From: Crambe crambe
Lineage: Eukaryota; Porifera; Demospongiae; Poecilosclerida; Crambeidae
Assembly: GCA_963924555.1 (NCBI GenBank)
Contig: OZ004582.1
Location: 4,526,001-4,590,000, forward strand
Length of the DNA: 64,000 nt
Direction: 5' to 3'
Shown: one piece after another, positions 22,034-32,879 of the stretch
How the letters are laid out: every line of letters starts with the position of its first letter
Numbering within the stretch: position 1 is the stretch's first letter
The notes under the pieces: generated by a model
What the model was told of the DNA's origin: nothing
Seen by the model: only the letters and a program-made list of their open reading frames with translations
The model's database searches: none
Position numbers and translations under genes: made by a program

Positions 22034-23189
22034 CTAGGTATCAAATCTCTTTAATTCCTCAGTGATATCCTTCACTTTGGATCCAGAGGTAGCCTTTTCT
22101 TTCTTGTTTTTCTCCTTATTTTTCTCTTTCTCTTTCTCTTTCTTACTTTTCTCTTTCTCTTTCTCTTTCTCTTTCTTGCTTTTTTTATTATCTTCCCCTT
22201 TGTCATCACTCTTTTTTTTGTACCTCCTTACACAACAAGATGCAATTAACAAGCCAGTGTACAATAATATCAAAGCAGCAAATAAGACAGTAACCAGCCA
22301 AGATGTGACCTGCAAAGGAGACACGCACAGGTAGTTCTTTCCCCACAATAGCAGAACCAATCAGCTAAAATAGTGTCATGGAAAGCAATATACCTGTGCA
22401 GTTCTTATATTTCCATAAAATAATTGTGATGTTTGATGATCAGTAGTGGTGAACTGTCTTTGTTGACACCTATAAAAGGATAATGTAGTACAGATTTTCC
22501 TTTACAAGCAAATTAAAATATCATGCATGAGGTTGTTAGCTAGTGTCCTTAACTTACTGAACTGATTGCTGTGAAGCACCAAAACCTGCACAGGTAGCCT
22601 CTAAACCTGCAGTGAGTACTGCACTGATAACTAGGGAGAGCAATCCCATCAGTGCTGAAACAACTAGGTCAACAATTCGCACCATTGAGAATCTAGAGGA
22701 ACATTGTAGCTATAAATTTCTATAGCCAAAGTTATAAGAACATACATAATCAGTGAAACCTGAGTGGTGACCACTCAAACTAATGTGGTCTGAAAGTAAT
22801 GTACATGATAGTTAGCTATTAGGTTTTTAAAGTAAGATTTACATTCTTGGTTTTCCTAAGGCAGCCATGATAGCATGAAGAATCATCCAGATCAATAAAA
22901 CTATAAGGATAGTAACTATTCCCCAGAATGAAAATCCACATGAGGCGTTGTTAGTCAAGATAGGATTGATACCATCGGTACTGCTTCTGCCATACAAGAC
23001 ACAAACTTCTGAATCAGCTCCAGGCATGTCATGATCTCTCCAAAATGCCATGGTTCTTGTAAATTGGACACCGAATGTTCCCAACGTCACCACTTCAATG
23101 ATTATAATTATTAAGAAAATAGCACCCATGATTGAGTAATATGTCCTTTGTCGAGGCCTTGCACAGCCACAGACTTTCTTCTCATCCAT
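22034..23189 (-). CDS. Four-span membrane protein B (TMEM179-like)
   Basis: Minus-strand exons 22843-23189, 22558-22692, 22394-22469 and 22034-22309 join in frame to 277 residues (834 nt). Intron phases 2, 2, 0 and exon lengths are the same as gene A (347-nt first exon in both). TM1 is GAIFLIIIIIEVVTLGTFG and TM2 is WGIVTILIVLLIWMILHAI. TM3 is in exon 2 (ALMGLLSLVISAVL) and TM4 in exon 4. Loop cysteines, CVLYGRSS, CGFSFWG and ATCAGFGASQQS are conserved. The cytoplasmic tail is expanded by a coding microsatellite (Lys-Glu repeats from CTTTCT units at 22110-22190) and ends VKDITEELKRFDT. No mutation breaks the frame. Confidence 0.82.
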
Positions 23190-23802
23190 GATGGACCGAC
23201 CTATTAGTGTAAAGTTTGTAATTGAGCCATTTCATTGTCATATGACACACATTGATCTTTGCCCCCATGCCTGCCCCTGGTGTACAGCAATAGAACAAGC
23301 AGTGTACAGAAACAGTAAACAAATCGCTCTAGCTCTTGTAATGCAAGGGAATGCCAAGGATAACATTAGGAACTAACTCCACCATAATGAAGAATCATAA
23401 CTTCTGCTGCATATATAGCCGAATTCATACGATTTGGTTGTTAATGTACACCAGTATCTCGGTATAATGCATGGTGAAAAAGCTCTACTTGCTGACTGGG
23501 TGCTATGAATGATGATTGATCTCAATCGTGATGCATACAAGTTTTATATTTAGCTATGGCAAGCTACTTGGCTTAGGAACCTACAGCAACGAAGCTAATC
23601 AACTTAGCTAGAAACTACCAATAGCTTACTTTCTTTGATAGAAAATGGGCGACGGTGCCACGCCCTCCCTACTACGAAACTAAAGATTTTCAGCCGGCCA
23701 CGCCCCTAGAAGCCCTAAGCTAGCCTAGACCCCACCCTTTCCCCGCCCACAAGAAATAGGAAAGAATCCGGGTCTGGCTACGCGAGACTGCCAGTTGTAG
23801 AC
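23190..23802. other. Upstream region of gene B
   Basis: Includes a C-rich stretch (23655-23760) and, at 23769-23790, GGGTCTGGCTACGCGAGACT, one arm of the palindromic element seen complete at 30845 and 28282. Confidence 0.45.
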
Positions 23803-25562
23803 AGGGGTGCTGGAAGGGGCACTTGCATCATTGTACAGTGCTAGTACATAATATTTCATGTAATCTATGATGTAATGTACAAACAACATGTGGAAAATTA
23901 GTTATTATTAATCACACCAAAAAATCATTTTTTTCTATCATTTAGCTACGAATTTTTCTTTATGGACATGCAAGAGCATTGCATTATATCATTGAAATCC
24001 AGCCAGTTAAAGAACACTGCTTAGCCATTATTAAACTGCACACAGTCAGGTAATAAGCATGCACTTCCCAGGCCCATAGTTCTGGTAGGGCGATGGCCCT
24101 ACCACTTTTTGAGCATTACAGTCAATTATGCCGGATTAGATAGGTGGGGTTGCAGGACTAGGACTGGGCCATGGGGAAGGGGTGCAAGAAAGAGCAAGTT
24201 ATTTGGGAAGCTCCATGTTGGCTTCACTTGCATGCTGCCACGTCGGTCAATTAGTATCCTTGCCTAGTGCTCACACACAATATTCCTGGACTATTGATTA
24301 AGAAAGTGGGTAGGCATTTGCCTACCCAGTCAGATCACTTCCTACGGCCCTGCTCATGCTGTCATATAATGCACACAAATGTGCTAGGGAGATTTGGGGG
24401 AAATTGATCCAATTATGAAGCAAAAATGCTAAAAGGAGCTTATTAGCTATAACTTAGCTAGCTAGCTCATGCACATGCTCAGTGCAGTCTGTAGCAGCTG
24501 AATCATGGCCTCTACTCCAGTTCAGATTTGCTTAAAGTGGGTGTGGTCAAGCTGAAATATAGTAGTTTGCCTACCCACCTTTAAAATGCTTCCTACGGCC
24601 CTGATGAGTATAGGCAAAGGTGTGAACCATCTCAAAAATCTATTATACTCAAGCTCTGAAGTGACACATGCAAGATCACAGGTGTTCACGAAGTTAGTAT
24701 GCACTGAGTTATCTAATGTGTGACCTTGAAAATGAAACCCAAAGTGCTCTAAAGTGACACATGCAAGGTCACAGGTGTGATTGTTAAGGAAGTCTCAGTT
24801 AGTATGCACTGAGTTATCTAATGTGTGATCTTGAAAGTGCAAGCCAAAATGGATGTGTCATGTAGCTATACATAGATTGTTTCTTTCTTGACCATAGCCT
24901 TAGTTGATGATGCCTGTAGATCTAGTAACCACATTAGTTAAGTTAGCTCATATTATGTTCCTAGAGCAGAAACACAAGAAAAATAGATGCAGCCCTGTGT
25001 CCGGACTTAATAACCTAATGATTTTGCATGTGCGTACAGATCACACTGATTTATTGAATGAAATTGATGTGGCTAGTGAATTTGTGGGTGAAGACTAGCT
25101 ATATGGCTGTTTGGAAAATTCAAATAACTTAATTGAAACATAGTTGTGTAGCTGATAATATATTTATATAACGTCATAAAATAATTTATTCAAAGGGTAA
25201 CTTAAAACCATATTTAAAGTGTTTCCTAGAGTGTGCCAAATTGAATCTAAGAGGTCCAAAAACCCAAAAATTTTCTGGGGGAGCATGCCCCCAGATCCCC
25301 CTAGATGGCACACTTTGCATTCATGATTCCACACCTAATGGCCCTACCACTTCAATCCTGCTTGCTACAGGCCTGCTTCCTAGCTGCTTGTAAATTGCTA
25401 GGTTGGCAATTTACTTAATTTAGCAATGTAGCTACAAGCAGCTGCTTCTTGCCTGTGCTTGCTCTGTTAATGGCCATTAAAGAGTGCCCCCAAGGCCCCC
25501 CCCCCCCGGCTCAGAATCTGGGAGGGCCTGTGCCCCCCTGGCCCCCCTGCTTCCAGCACCTA
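23803..25562. mobile_element. Candidate 1.76-kb element, AGGGGTGCTGGAA ends
   Basis: The left end AGGGGTGCTGGAAGGGGCAC and right end CCCCCCTGCTTCCAGCACCT are imperfect inverted repeats of about 20 bp. The interior holds GGTAGGGCGATGGCCCTACC-type short palindromes, two copies of CTTCCTACGGCCCTG (24335, 24590) and a tandem duplication, but no gene. No target duplication was found, so the boundaries are provisional. Confidence 0.5.
24655..24849. repeat. 93-bp tandem duplication
   Basis: Two copies of GTGACACATGCAAG.TCACAG followed by GTATGCACTGAGTTATCTAA start at 24661 and 24754, with minor differences. Confidence 0.75.
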
Positions 25563-26493
25563 TGGTACTAGTAGCTAATTCACAAAATCCTTATAAGCAA
25601 ATGCACAGGTAGCTACATAGCTATCAATTATCAGACTGATTAATTTTTTGCTATAACTTTAGTGCCATTCCTGTCAAAGTGGACACAAGGGGAACCAATT
25701 ACCTACTGGCTAACACTAAGGCTGCAACATAAAGGATGCCAGAAAAGTGTCCGGTAATTGATTACTTACTCTAAATACTTCAGGGAAGGTAGCTATGCTA
25801 GAGCTGCATTATGCAGTTGTTTCTAAAAGAAACAATGCAAGAGTAGCTAGCTACACTTAAAAATAGCTACTCTCCAGCTTTGAAGTTGCTCACTTTCTTG
25901 GGGCGGGGATTTTCTACCCCAAGCTCCGATTGACAGTCTTGATGTGCATGCTCAACATATTTCATATGGCCAAGATTACTGATAACTTTACTCAGTAGTT
26001 TCCGATGATTTTTTGACAAAAAAAGGTGAATGTGTGAATATCTTTTGTGAAAACAGATTGTCATGCAAATTGTCCCCCACTGCCAAAGTCCTCTGGATTA
26101 TAAGATTTATGTTTATACGTAGCTACATGGTTCCTCCAGATGATCTTGTTCCTTCCCAGTGAATTTCTTTTCATGCAGAACATAAATCCACTAGCCTAAG
26201 TAGCTTGGTTAAAGTGATTTTAGCTAGCTATAACTGAACAGGACAGTCAAGAAAAGAAGAAAAAAATAAAAAGATAAGACGTACAGGAGACAAAGTAGAG
26301 GAGGGAAATATTCACTACGTAGGATGTTGTTGCCAATAAATTGGATTTCTTGGTTTGCTATAGCTGCCAACACAACAGTGTACTGGTCGTCATCATGCCT
26401 GGTGATCCAAAACTGCATGCATGCACACATGGACCCTAGCTAGTCTAACAGAACTGCACATGATAATGTGGCAAAATTTAATAACTGTTGTAT
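25563..26493. other. Intergenic, one weak coding-like frame
   Basis: No firm gene. A 65-codon minus frame (25867-26064) includes NHRKLLSKVISNLGHMKYVE, which reads like protein but lacks splice or neighbour support. The rest is AT-rich with TAGC repeats. Confidence 0.3.
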
Positions 26494-27605
26494 CTAGTTA
26501 CGAATAATTTTATCCTTTTCAGTCACATCTTCAATTCTTGAATAAAACCTTTTCTTCTCCTTCTTATTTTTCTTGATCTTTCCCCAAATGGTTACCGTCA
26601 ACAGGCCAATGTACATTATTACCAGAGCAGACAATGCAATTGTAACAATCCAAGATGCACCCTGTATCAAAGATAAGAGATTAAGAAAGAGGCTCTGCTA
26701 TGTTCTGAACAGATTATTATGGAATCAAAATAGCTATATTGCTCATTATTATAAGTAAAATTATAGTTTAATAGCTATTGGCCTTTTACACACATCATTC
26801 AGTCTCCTCTTCCCTACAGAAGTTCTGTTCACCTGCTAATTTTCGACCACTACTATAGTTATCATCATAATACTGTACCCTATACCTGTGCAGCACTGAG
26901 TTTTCCATAAAACTGTAATGTTTCAATTGAGGTCTGATTGTCCAGGCTGATGAACACTCTACGTCTACATCTGTAGTTTATAATATATTATAATGTTATC
27001 TATAAAATAGCTAGCTCATGAGGTATACCATCTCCTAACCCAACTAAGCTAGTCAATAGTTAACTATAGTCATTCATTACGGTGATGACTGCTGTGAATG
27101 ACCAAAGCCTGCACAGGTAGCTTTCAATCCTGCAGTAAGTACTGCACTGATCACCAATGATAACAACACCATTATCCCAGAAATAACAAGGTCAGCAATT
27201 CGGAACATTGAAAATCTAGAGGTAAGATTTCAAATAATTGTAAGCAAGGGCCAATAGAAGTAGCTAGTTTTGAACTCACATTGGTGTCCTGAAAGCACCC
27301 ATAATACTCTGGAAAATTATCATTCCCAAGGTACAAACAATGATGGTAACTATTCCCCAGAAGGAAAATCCACATGAAGCATTGTTAACCAGATGAGGGT
27401 TAGCGCCATCGATACTGCTGCGACCATACAGAACACAAACCATTGAATCAGTTCCAGCCTTCACGATATATTTTTTCCAAAATTCCCTGGTGCTGTTGAA
27501 TTGTGCACCAAATGTTCCCAATGCTATAACCTCAAGAATTAGCATTGCTAAGAAAATTATCATCAAGATGAAATAGAATAATCTCCGTATAATGCAGTCA
27601 CACAT
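26494..27605 (-). CDS. Four-span membrane protein C (TMEM179-like)
   Basis: Minus-strand exons 27280-27605, 27081-27215, 26886-26970 and 26494-26661 give 237 residues (714 nt), with the same phases 2, 2, 0 as genes A and B. The first TM is IIFLAMLILEVIALGTFG. The loop has CVLYGRSS and CGFSFWG, then TM2 (IVTIIVCTLGMIIFQSI). TM3 is in exon 2 (GIMVLLSLVISAVL), then ATCAGFGHSQQS; TM4 is GASWIVTIALSALVIMYIG. The N-terminus is shorter by about 7 residues than A. The tail is basic, lacks the Lys-Glu expansion of B, and still carries the shared IEDVTEKD motif. Function is unknown; expected at the plasma membrane or internal membranes. Confidence 0.82.
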
Positions 27606-27656
27606 GATCTATAATGTAATGGGAATTATTGTAAAAAACAAAACTACACTGATCAG

Positions 27657-27748
27657 ATGGATATTCTTTTTGAGAGCAGAGATACTGCATCAGATGAGGA
27701 CCTGTTAGGGTGTGATGAGAATTCAGTGAGTGTAGAACCATTCTGGAG
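27657..27748 (+). CDS. Possible first coding exon, head-to-head with gene C
   Basis: ATG at 27657 opens 30 codons plus two bases (MDILFESRDTASDEDLLGCD..), ending at a good donor (TGGAG|GTATGA). It starts 51 bp from the start codon of gene C on the other strand, so the two would share one promoter. No second exon was recognised downstream before 28.2 kb, so the gene is partial or decayed. Confidence 0.35.
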
Positions 27749-28281
27749 GTATGAAACTATCATTGATGTCTTGTATCATTATTTTATCCTTTGTGGAGTC
27801 TAAGTTAGCTTTCCTTTTTCTTTCTTGTTCCATGTTTGTTGTGTGGTTGTTTTATGTATCATTACCTACCCCCCCTTGTTAGTAACTTTTTAGCTATGTC
27901 TAGCCAGTAGCTATACTGACCATACACTATGCAAATGCTAGCTTATTGCTGCTGCTGAGAGGTCACGCTCACTTGGTAGCAGGCTTAGGAAGAGCCTGGC
28001 TTGGTAGCTATTATAATCAGATTTACAAGCAGGAATGATTCTGTTATTGGACCATGTGCACACTGACTGCCACTAGCTTCCTGTGTCTTACTGTAGGATT
28101 GACATTTGCTTGATTCACTGTAATTCAGTTGACTTCAGGTGCCCGTGTCATTGTGAAAATACCCCCCCCCCCCCCCCCCACAGTGAATAGTGTCCCCAGA
28201 CATTATTTCACTAGTCCACCTTCAGTGAATACTGTCCACCCATCAAACATTATTCACTAGTGAATAGCTATGTCCCCAGAC
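27749..28281. other. Intergenic, homopolymer and simple repeats
   Basis: Contains a 17-base C run near 28164 and, from 28180, repeated GTGAATA.TGTCCACCCATCA and ATTATTCACTAGTGAATAGC motifs that continue on the far side of the palindrome at 28282. Confidence 0.5.
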
Positions 28282-28334
28282 TATAGTCTCGCGCGGGCCA
28301 GACCGTGTGAGAGTCTGGCCCGTGCGAGACTATA
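28282..28334. mobile_element. Short palindromic element, TAGTCTCGCG ends
   Basis: TATAGTCTCGCGCGGGCCAG and its inverted copy CTGGCCCGTGCGAGACTATA face each other around about 11 bp. Related arms occur at 30845-30893 and 23769-23790. Confidence 0.65.
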
Positions 28335-28772
28335 ATTATTGTCCACCCTCAGTGAACAGTGTCCACCCATCAGACATTATTCATTAGTGAATAGCTATGT
28401 CCCCCAATAGTGTAGTCTACTCATTGGCAGTGATACACAAATAACTAGTTAGCTAGCCATCTACATTTATAGCTGTGGGTACAAAACAATCGTAGTAATA
28501 ACTGATACCCATGATGCATTGCTATAGCTAATACACTTACAGCGATGAGAGTAGAGGTTCTATTTCAGTCTGCTGATCTCACTTCATGCTCATAACTTTG
28601 AATAAACCTTGATTTTAGAAATGGTAGCTAGATTATTAGCTACCTTAAGTTACCTATAGCTATGGCTAATGAATAGGTAACTACTGAATCATTCATCAAA
28701 GCAATCACAATGATAAAAGCAAAACAAAGCATGAGTAGCTAGGGGTTGCAAACTTGAGTTTTTAAGCACAGA
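28335..28772. other. Intergenic, no gene
   Basis: Completes the duplicated GTCCACCC/ATAGCTATGTCCCC motifs to about 28405, then unique AT-rich sequence up to the TRIM-NHL pseudogene 3' end. Confidence 0.35.
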
Positions 28773-30750
28773 TCAAAAACGAAATAGTCTAAATCCCCCA
28801 TCAGTTACAAAGATGTAACCATTATCATCAATGGCAATGCATTCAGGGTGCATTAAGGAACCTTCTCCAAATGTGGTAACGAAGTCTCCTGCAGTTGAAT
28901 AAACTGCAATACGTCGATTTCCATTATCTGTTATGTACAGCAGATCTCTCTGTATTGCTATGGATATGGGTCGGCTCAGTTCTCCAGATCCACCAATGTT
29001 TCGCAAATGTTCTCCCTCTGGTGTTAGTACTTGAATGCGATGGTTTTCTTGGTCCACCACATATACATTTCCAGTATCATCAAAATCTAAATCGTCAGGG
29101 GAATTAAAACAGCCATCATTACTTCCCTCTCTTCCTATCACTCGCAAACACTTGTATTCTGTGGTTAGATGAATCACACACATAAATTTCATTGTCTCTG
29201 CTGAGTCTTATTCCATTTGGAATATTAAACTGCCCTGGTCCGTCTCCCTTTGATCCCGTAGAAGACACAATTTGACCATCATGATCCATTTGAACCAGAC
29301 TGTGCTTATGAATATCGGTGATGTAAATAATTATGATTCATATCCACTTGCTTTCAGTATTCATGCTGTATGCATCCAGAACCACGATCTCTTCTTCTAT
29401 GTTGCTAACATAAATTTTGCCATCATAAAATTTAATTCCAGCTGGTTTCTGCAATTGTTTAATTTCAGGTTTATGGAAGGACACAAGTTCCTTGGGTTCT
29501 GCAGTGATGTATATGGGGATAGGACTGTTACATATGTGAGTATTGCCATGTTTGATGCACACTACATGCTTTCCCCTCTTTTGCGGCACGACAGAGAGCA
29601 AGTATTTCTCAGGAGAAACTTGTTTAATGCTCAATTTTTGTACAGCAGAATCATAAGTACAATGGAGCTCAGCATCCACAACTATCTTGGTCCACCCAAA
29701 GAGGTTTCTTTCAATGCTTTGTGGATCTAAGTGTAACATAACTTCAAATGGATTAGAGACAGGAATACAAGCATTGTGCAATGCTATGGACCTATCAAGA
29801 TGGCACTTCAGGGAGTCATCTTTCTTATATAAGAAATTCTTTACTTCACAGAGGTCTCGAAATTCTGTTGGAGTGAGCAGATCACTTTCCATCTTTGGTA
29901 TTTTAAGTGGGTCTGGGGATAATACTTCTTGAATTCTATTCTTTATAAGCTGAATACTTTGCATTTTACTCTTTATAGTAGCCAGGAAATTTTCTTTTGA
30001 CTCATTTGAAGGTGTTTCAATCGATTGAATCAAGGAAGTTAACTCACAACTAAAACTTCACTCTTTTTAGAAAAATTGTGATCAATTTCCACTTGAAATA
30101 ATTTTTCAATAGCTTCTTTAATAAACCTCCTTTCATCTGCAATGATCTCCAAAAGGGCATCAAATGAGGTATCCACTGTTCTTAACTGTGCATTTTTGGT
30201 GCTTTGTAGTACCGACTCTGATGCTGATATTTCTTGTAGAATATTAGATATTTGTTTATGAGCAGGTTGAAGTTCTCCATCTAGAACTGATTGATATTTT
30301 TGAACCATATCGTCTATGAATCCATACTTGTGGTTCTTCATAGAGCAGGATACAATCACAGTCTCGGCAGATTACTTTCTCACATGTTTCGCAATACAGA
30401 GCTAGAGGCTGAGTACTGTGAACTTTACAAGTGGCATGTTGTGTTGATAGAGATTGTACATGTGTCTCAGTATTTTCACTATTTTAAGTTGTTTTTATAC
30501 ATTTCTTTTAGTCTGTTTACTTGATGGGGTGTGGAGAAAAAACTGACATCGTTATTAGGCACTTGAACGGTTCGGCGACTCCGGATAGCTTATAGATCCT
30601 CTGGTACTCCTGCTCAAGGCCAAACATTGAAGGCATTCTCTACAGTAGACATGGTCACACGGCAGGATCTCTAAATATGTCCAGGCAGAGTGGACAAGTC
30701 ACTTCTGCTTTCAATCTCTTCAAGATTTTACTTTGATCAGGTGTGGCCAT
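28773..30750 (-). pseudogene. Decayed TRIM-NHL gene
   Basis: The start at 30750 (MATPDQSKILKRLKAEVTC) begins a RING finger CPLCLDIF. The frame breaks near 30655 and resumes in another frame with LPCDHVYCRECLQC; the last RING pair is lost (YPES where CPxC is expected). A B-box (CKVHS..LYCETCEKVICRDC) shifts near 30353. Coiled coil (30039-30352) shifts again near 30050. A filamin-like segment and NHL repeats (29338-30033) shift near 29325, and a last shift near 29160 precedes three more NHL repeats ending at 28773. Five breaks exclude normal function. The order of domains is that of the intact gene at 16291, but the sequences are well diverged, so it is not a recent copy. Confidence 0.85.
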
Positions 30751-30844
30751 TAGGCTAAAGAAGGCGTGGCAGACTTTTGGCGCGCGCGCATTGATACACT
30801 TTCTCTAATCTGCCCATTTAAATAAAAACCTCATTCATTTCCCC

Positions 30845-30893
30845 AGACTCTCGCGTAGCCAGACACTTCCCCGTGTCTGGCTACGCGAGACTA
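30845..30893. mobile_element. Short palindromic element, CTCGCGTAGCCAGAC arms
   Basis: CTCGCGTAGCCAGACAC and GTGTCTGGCTACGCGAG are perfect arms around six bases (TTCCCC). It lies about 95 bp upstream of the pseudogene start codon. Confidence 0.75.
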
Positions 30894-31522
30894 ACTCAAA
30901 ATGACATCTCTCTAATCATGACCTCTCGAAGTTCTGAAGTCCATAGCGTAGCTTTACTCGAGCAAAAAGCATTTTTTTTTTGCCGCTAAGACATCCATAA
31001 GCTTACCAGCCTGTTGTGTACCTGTATAGGCCTACTCTTACATGAAAGAATATTATATGCAACTTACAGTTTCAGAGTTTAGTGTACACTCTACTTCATG
31101 CCCTCATACCTAAAATGTAGCGAACTTTACATGTATTCAAGAGTTTCAGCCAATAGTTCACATTAGCTGGGTGTGTCTTTGCATACCTTTTTTTGAAAAA
31201 GTTAAGTTGTTTCTAGTGCCTCCAATTTACAAGTAGTTATTCCTTCATACCCTGCATCTAGATGCTTTCCAAATGTATGCATTCCCTTGCCAAGAAAAAA
31301 AGATTAGAGTTACTCAGTATATACATATATTTAATATATTCCTCAGGGATGAGGGAGGCTTCAATATCTTCACTCATAGAGAAGAAGAAGGTGCAGAAAA
31401 ACATGGCTGCACACTTGATACCCAAATTTTTCTTTTTTCTTGTGGTATAATGCGGGCATGCGCAATAAGGAGTGGCCGGGCAGTTCCTACAATATGCCGG
31501 TATGGTATTATCTTACATGTAG
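30894..31522. other. Intergenic between TRIM pseudogene and LRAT gene
   Basis: No gene called; the two overlapping plus frames at 31262-31671 have no family resemblance and overlap the LRAT exon on the other strand. Confidence 0.35.
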
Positions 31523-32597
31523 TTATGATCTGTTCTCTCTATAGTATAAATAGCCTTTTTTCATCCCATCAACGGCTCCTTGAAGAGCTGCAGAGACAGA
31601 ACCCTCTTTCTTCCAACTCTGCACTGCTCCAACCAAAGCTCCAGCACCTGCTGCCCATCTTCCATCATTAGACTGATTGCTAATGCTCTTCCCAGTAACT
31701 GCCCAATTGACAAAGCATTCACAGTTATTACTAAATACACTGTATTCTTCTTCTCCTGCCCGATCCCGTGCCCTCTTGATAGCTTCATCTGCCGAAAATA
31801 CTTTTTCTCTTTCGGAGTACCCAAGAATTTCAAGTGTATCTGTCTTGAGATCTAGTTCTACTTCCTGTTCGATTATTGTTGCTTGCCTACTTCCACCTGC
31901 ACCAAAGCTTCCGAAACTTCCAGCTACTGCTGTTTGCACATCTCCAGTGTAATGAATCACAAGAAGTCTTCTTTCATCTCTTACTTCAATTACCAACATG
32001 TGGTGGTCGTACAAACCATGAGATGATTCTGTTGTACCCCTCACAACTCTCAAGTGATCCCCTGCATAGAGTTAAAGATTTAATATTGTGATGGGTGTGG
32101 TTTGGAGATACAGATAAATACAATGGCTGATAAGTTTCATGTCACACCCACAGCACCTTTTCTAAAAGAGACCTCCCTCTCTTGCAGATGGTTGTAATAT
32201 TCATGAAGTTGTAGGCATCTGAAAGCTGACTAAAATAATTGCGATGACATTAATTTTGTGCAAACTCGAGACATATGTTGCACTCCGGTACAGTGTACAT
32301 GTGCTAGTTTGATAGAGGTCCACATAATCATGCTCACTTCAGATGAAACTCATTTTTGTGCTGTGAAATCATACTTTTGCAATTCCAGTTGCTGAATGAC
32401 TCTCGGTGTCTCATTTGCAGCCTTTGACAGATTTCATAGATGAAAGCACATATTTAACTAAACTAGTCTAGGTATTATATTCTGACATTCGGCTCAAAAT
32501 AGGTATTTATGACCTCACGAAACTCTAACCACATTCTCTCTGCCTCACCTGGCTTCAAATCACTTAATTTTGTAACAGGCAGCCGCTTGTATTCCAT
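31523..32597 (-). CDS. LRAT/H-rev107-type acyltransferase-like protein
   Basis: Minus-strand exons 32549-32597 (MEYKRLPVTKLSDLKPG) and 31523-32061 join through a phase-1 GT-AG intron to 195 residues (588 nt). The N-terminus LKPGDHLRVVRG is the usual opening of LRAT domains. Candidate catalytic His are H36/H37 (YDHHMLVIEV). The nucleophile is C130 in SNNCECFVNW, the NCE motif of the family. These thiol enzymes move acyl groups between phospholipids and retinol or amines, or act as phospholipases; the substrate cannot be inferred. A Gly/Ala-rich segment near residues 152-160 may bind membrane. The start codon lies 3 bp from the edge of a 10.6-kb repeat element, so its former promoter is displaced. 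Confidence 0.85.
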
Positions 32598-32879
32598 TTT
32601 CAGGTATTATACTGATAGAATTTTAGGCTAGGACCCATTTCTAAGGACCTAAATGACGTCATCTTTAATTGATTTAACCCCATACATTCGGATTAAAGGA
32701 GCTACTTGCAGTGCTACTTGCAGCTACTCAATAAGCTACAGGATGAAAATCTAGCTAAGTGGCATGGATCCAGGCAAGTGTAATATATCTAATACATTGA
32801 GGAAGGAGTATGAATTAACCTCAGAGCATCTCACTTACTTCCATCAATGTAAAAGAGTAATATAATATTCAAGAAGAGG

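Noticed and set aside
22062..22334. 90-residue plus-strand ORF
   Set aside because: Antisense shadow of the Lys-Glu microsatellite and fourth exon of tetraspan gene B.
25867..26064. 65-codon minus frame with NHRKLLSKVISNLGHMKYVE
   Set aside because: Protein-like, but no neighbouring exon, start context or known family; noted only as a possible fragment.
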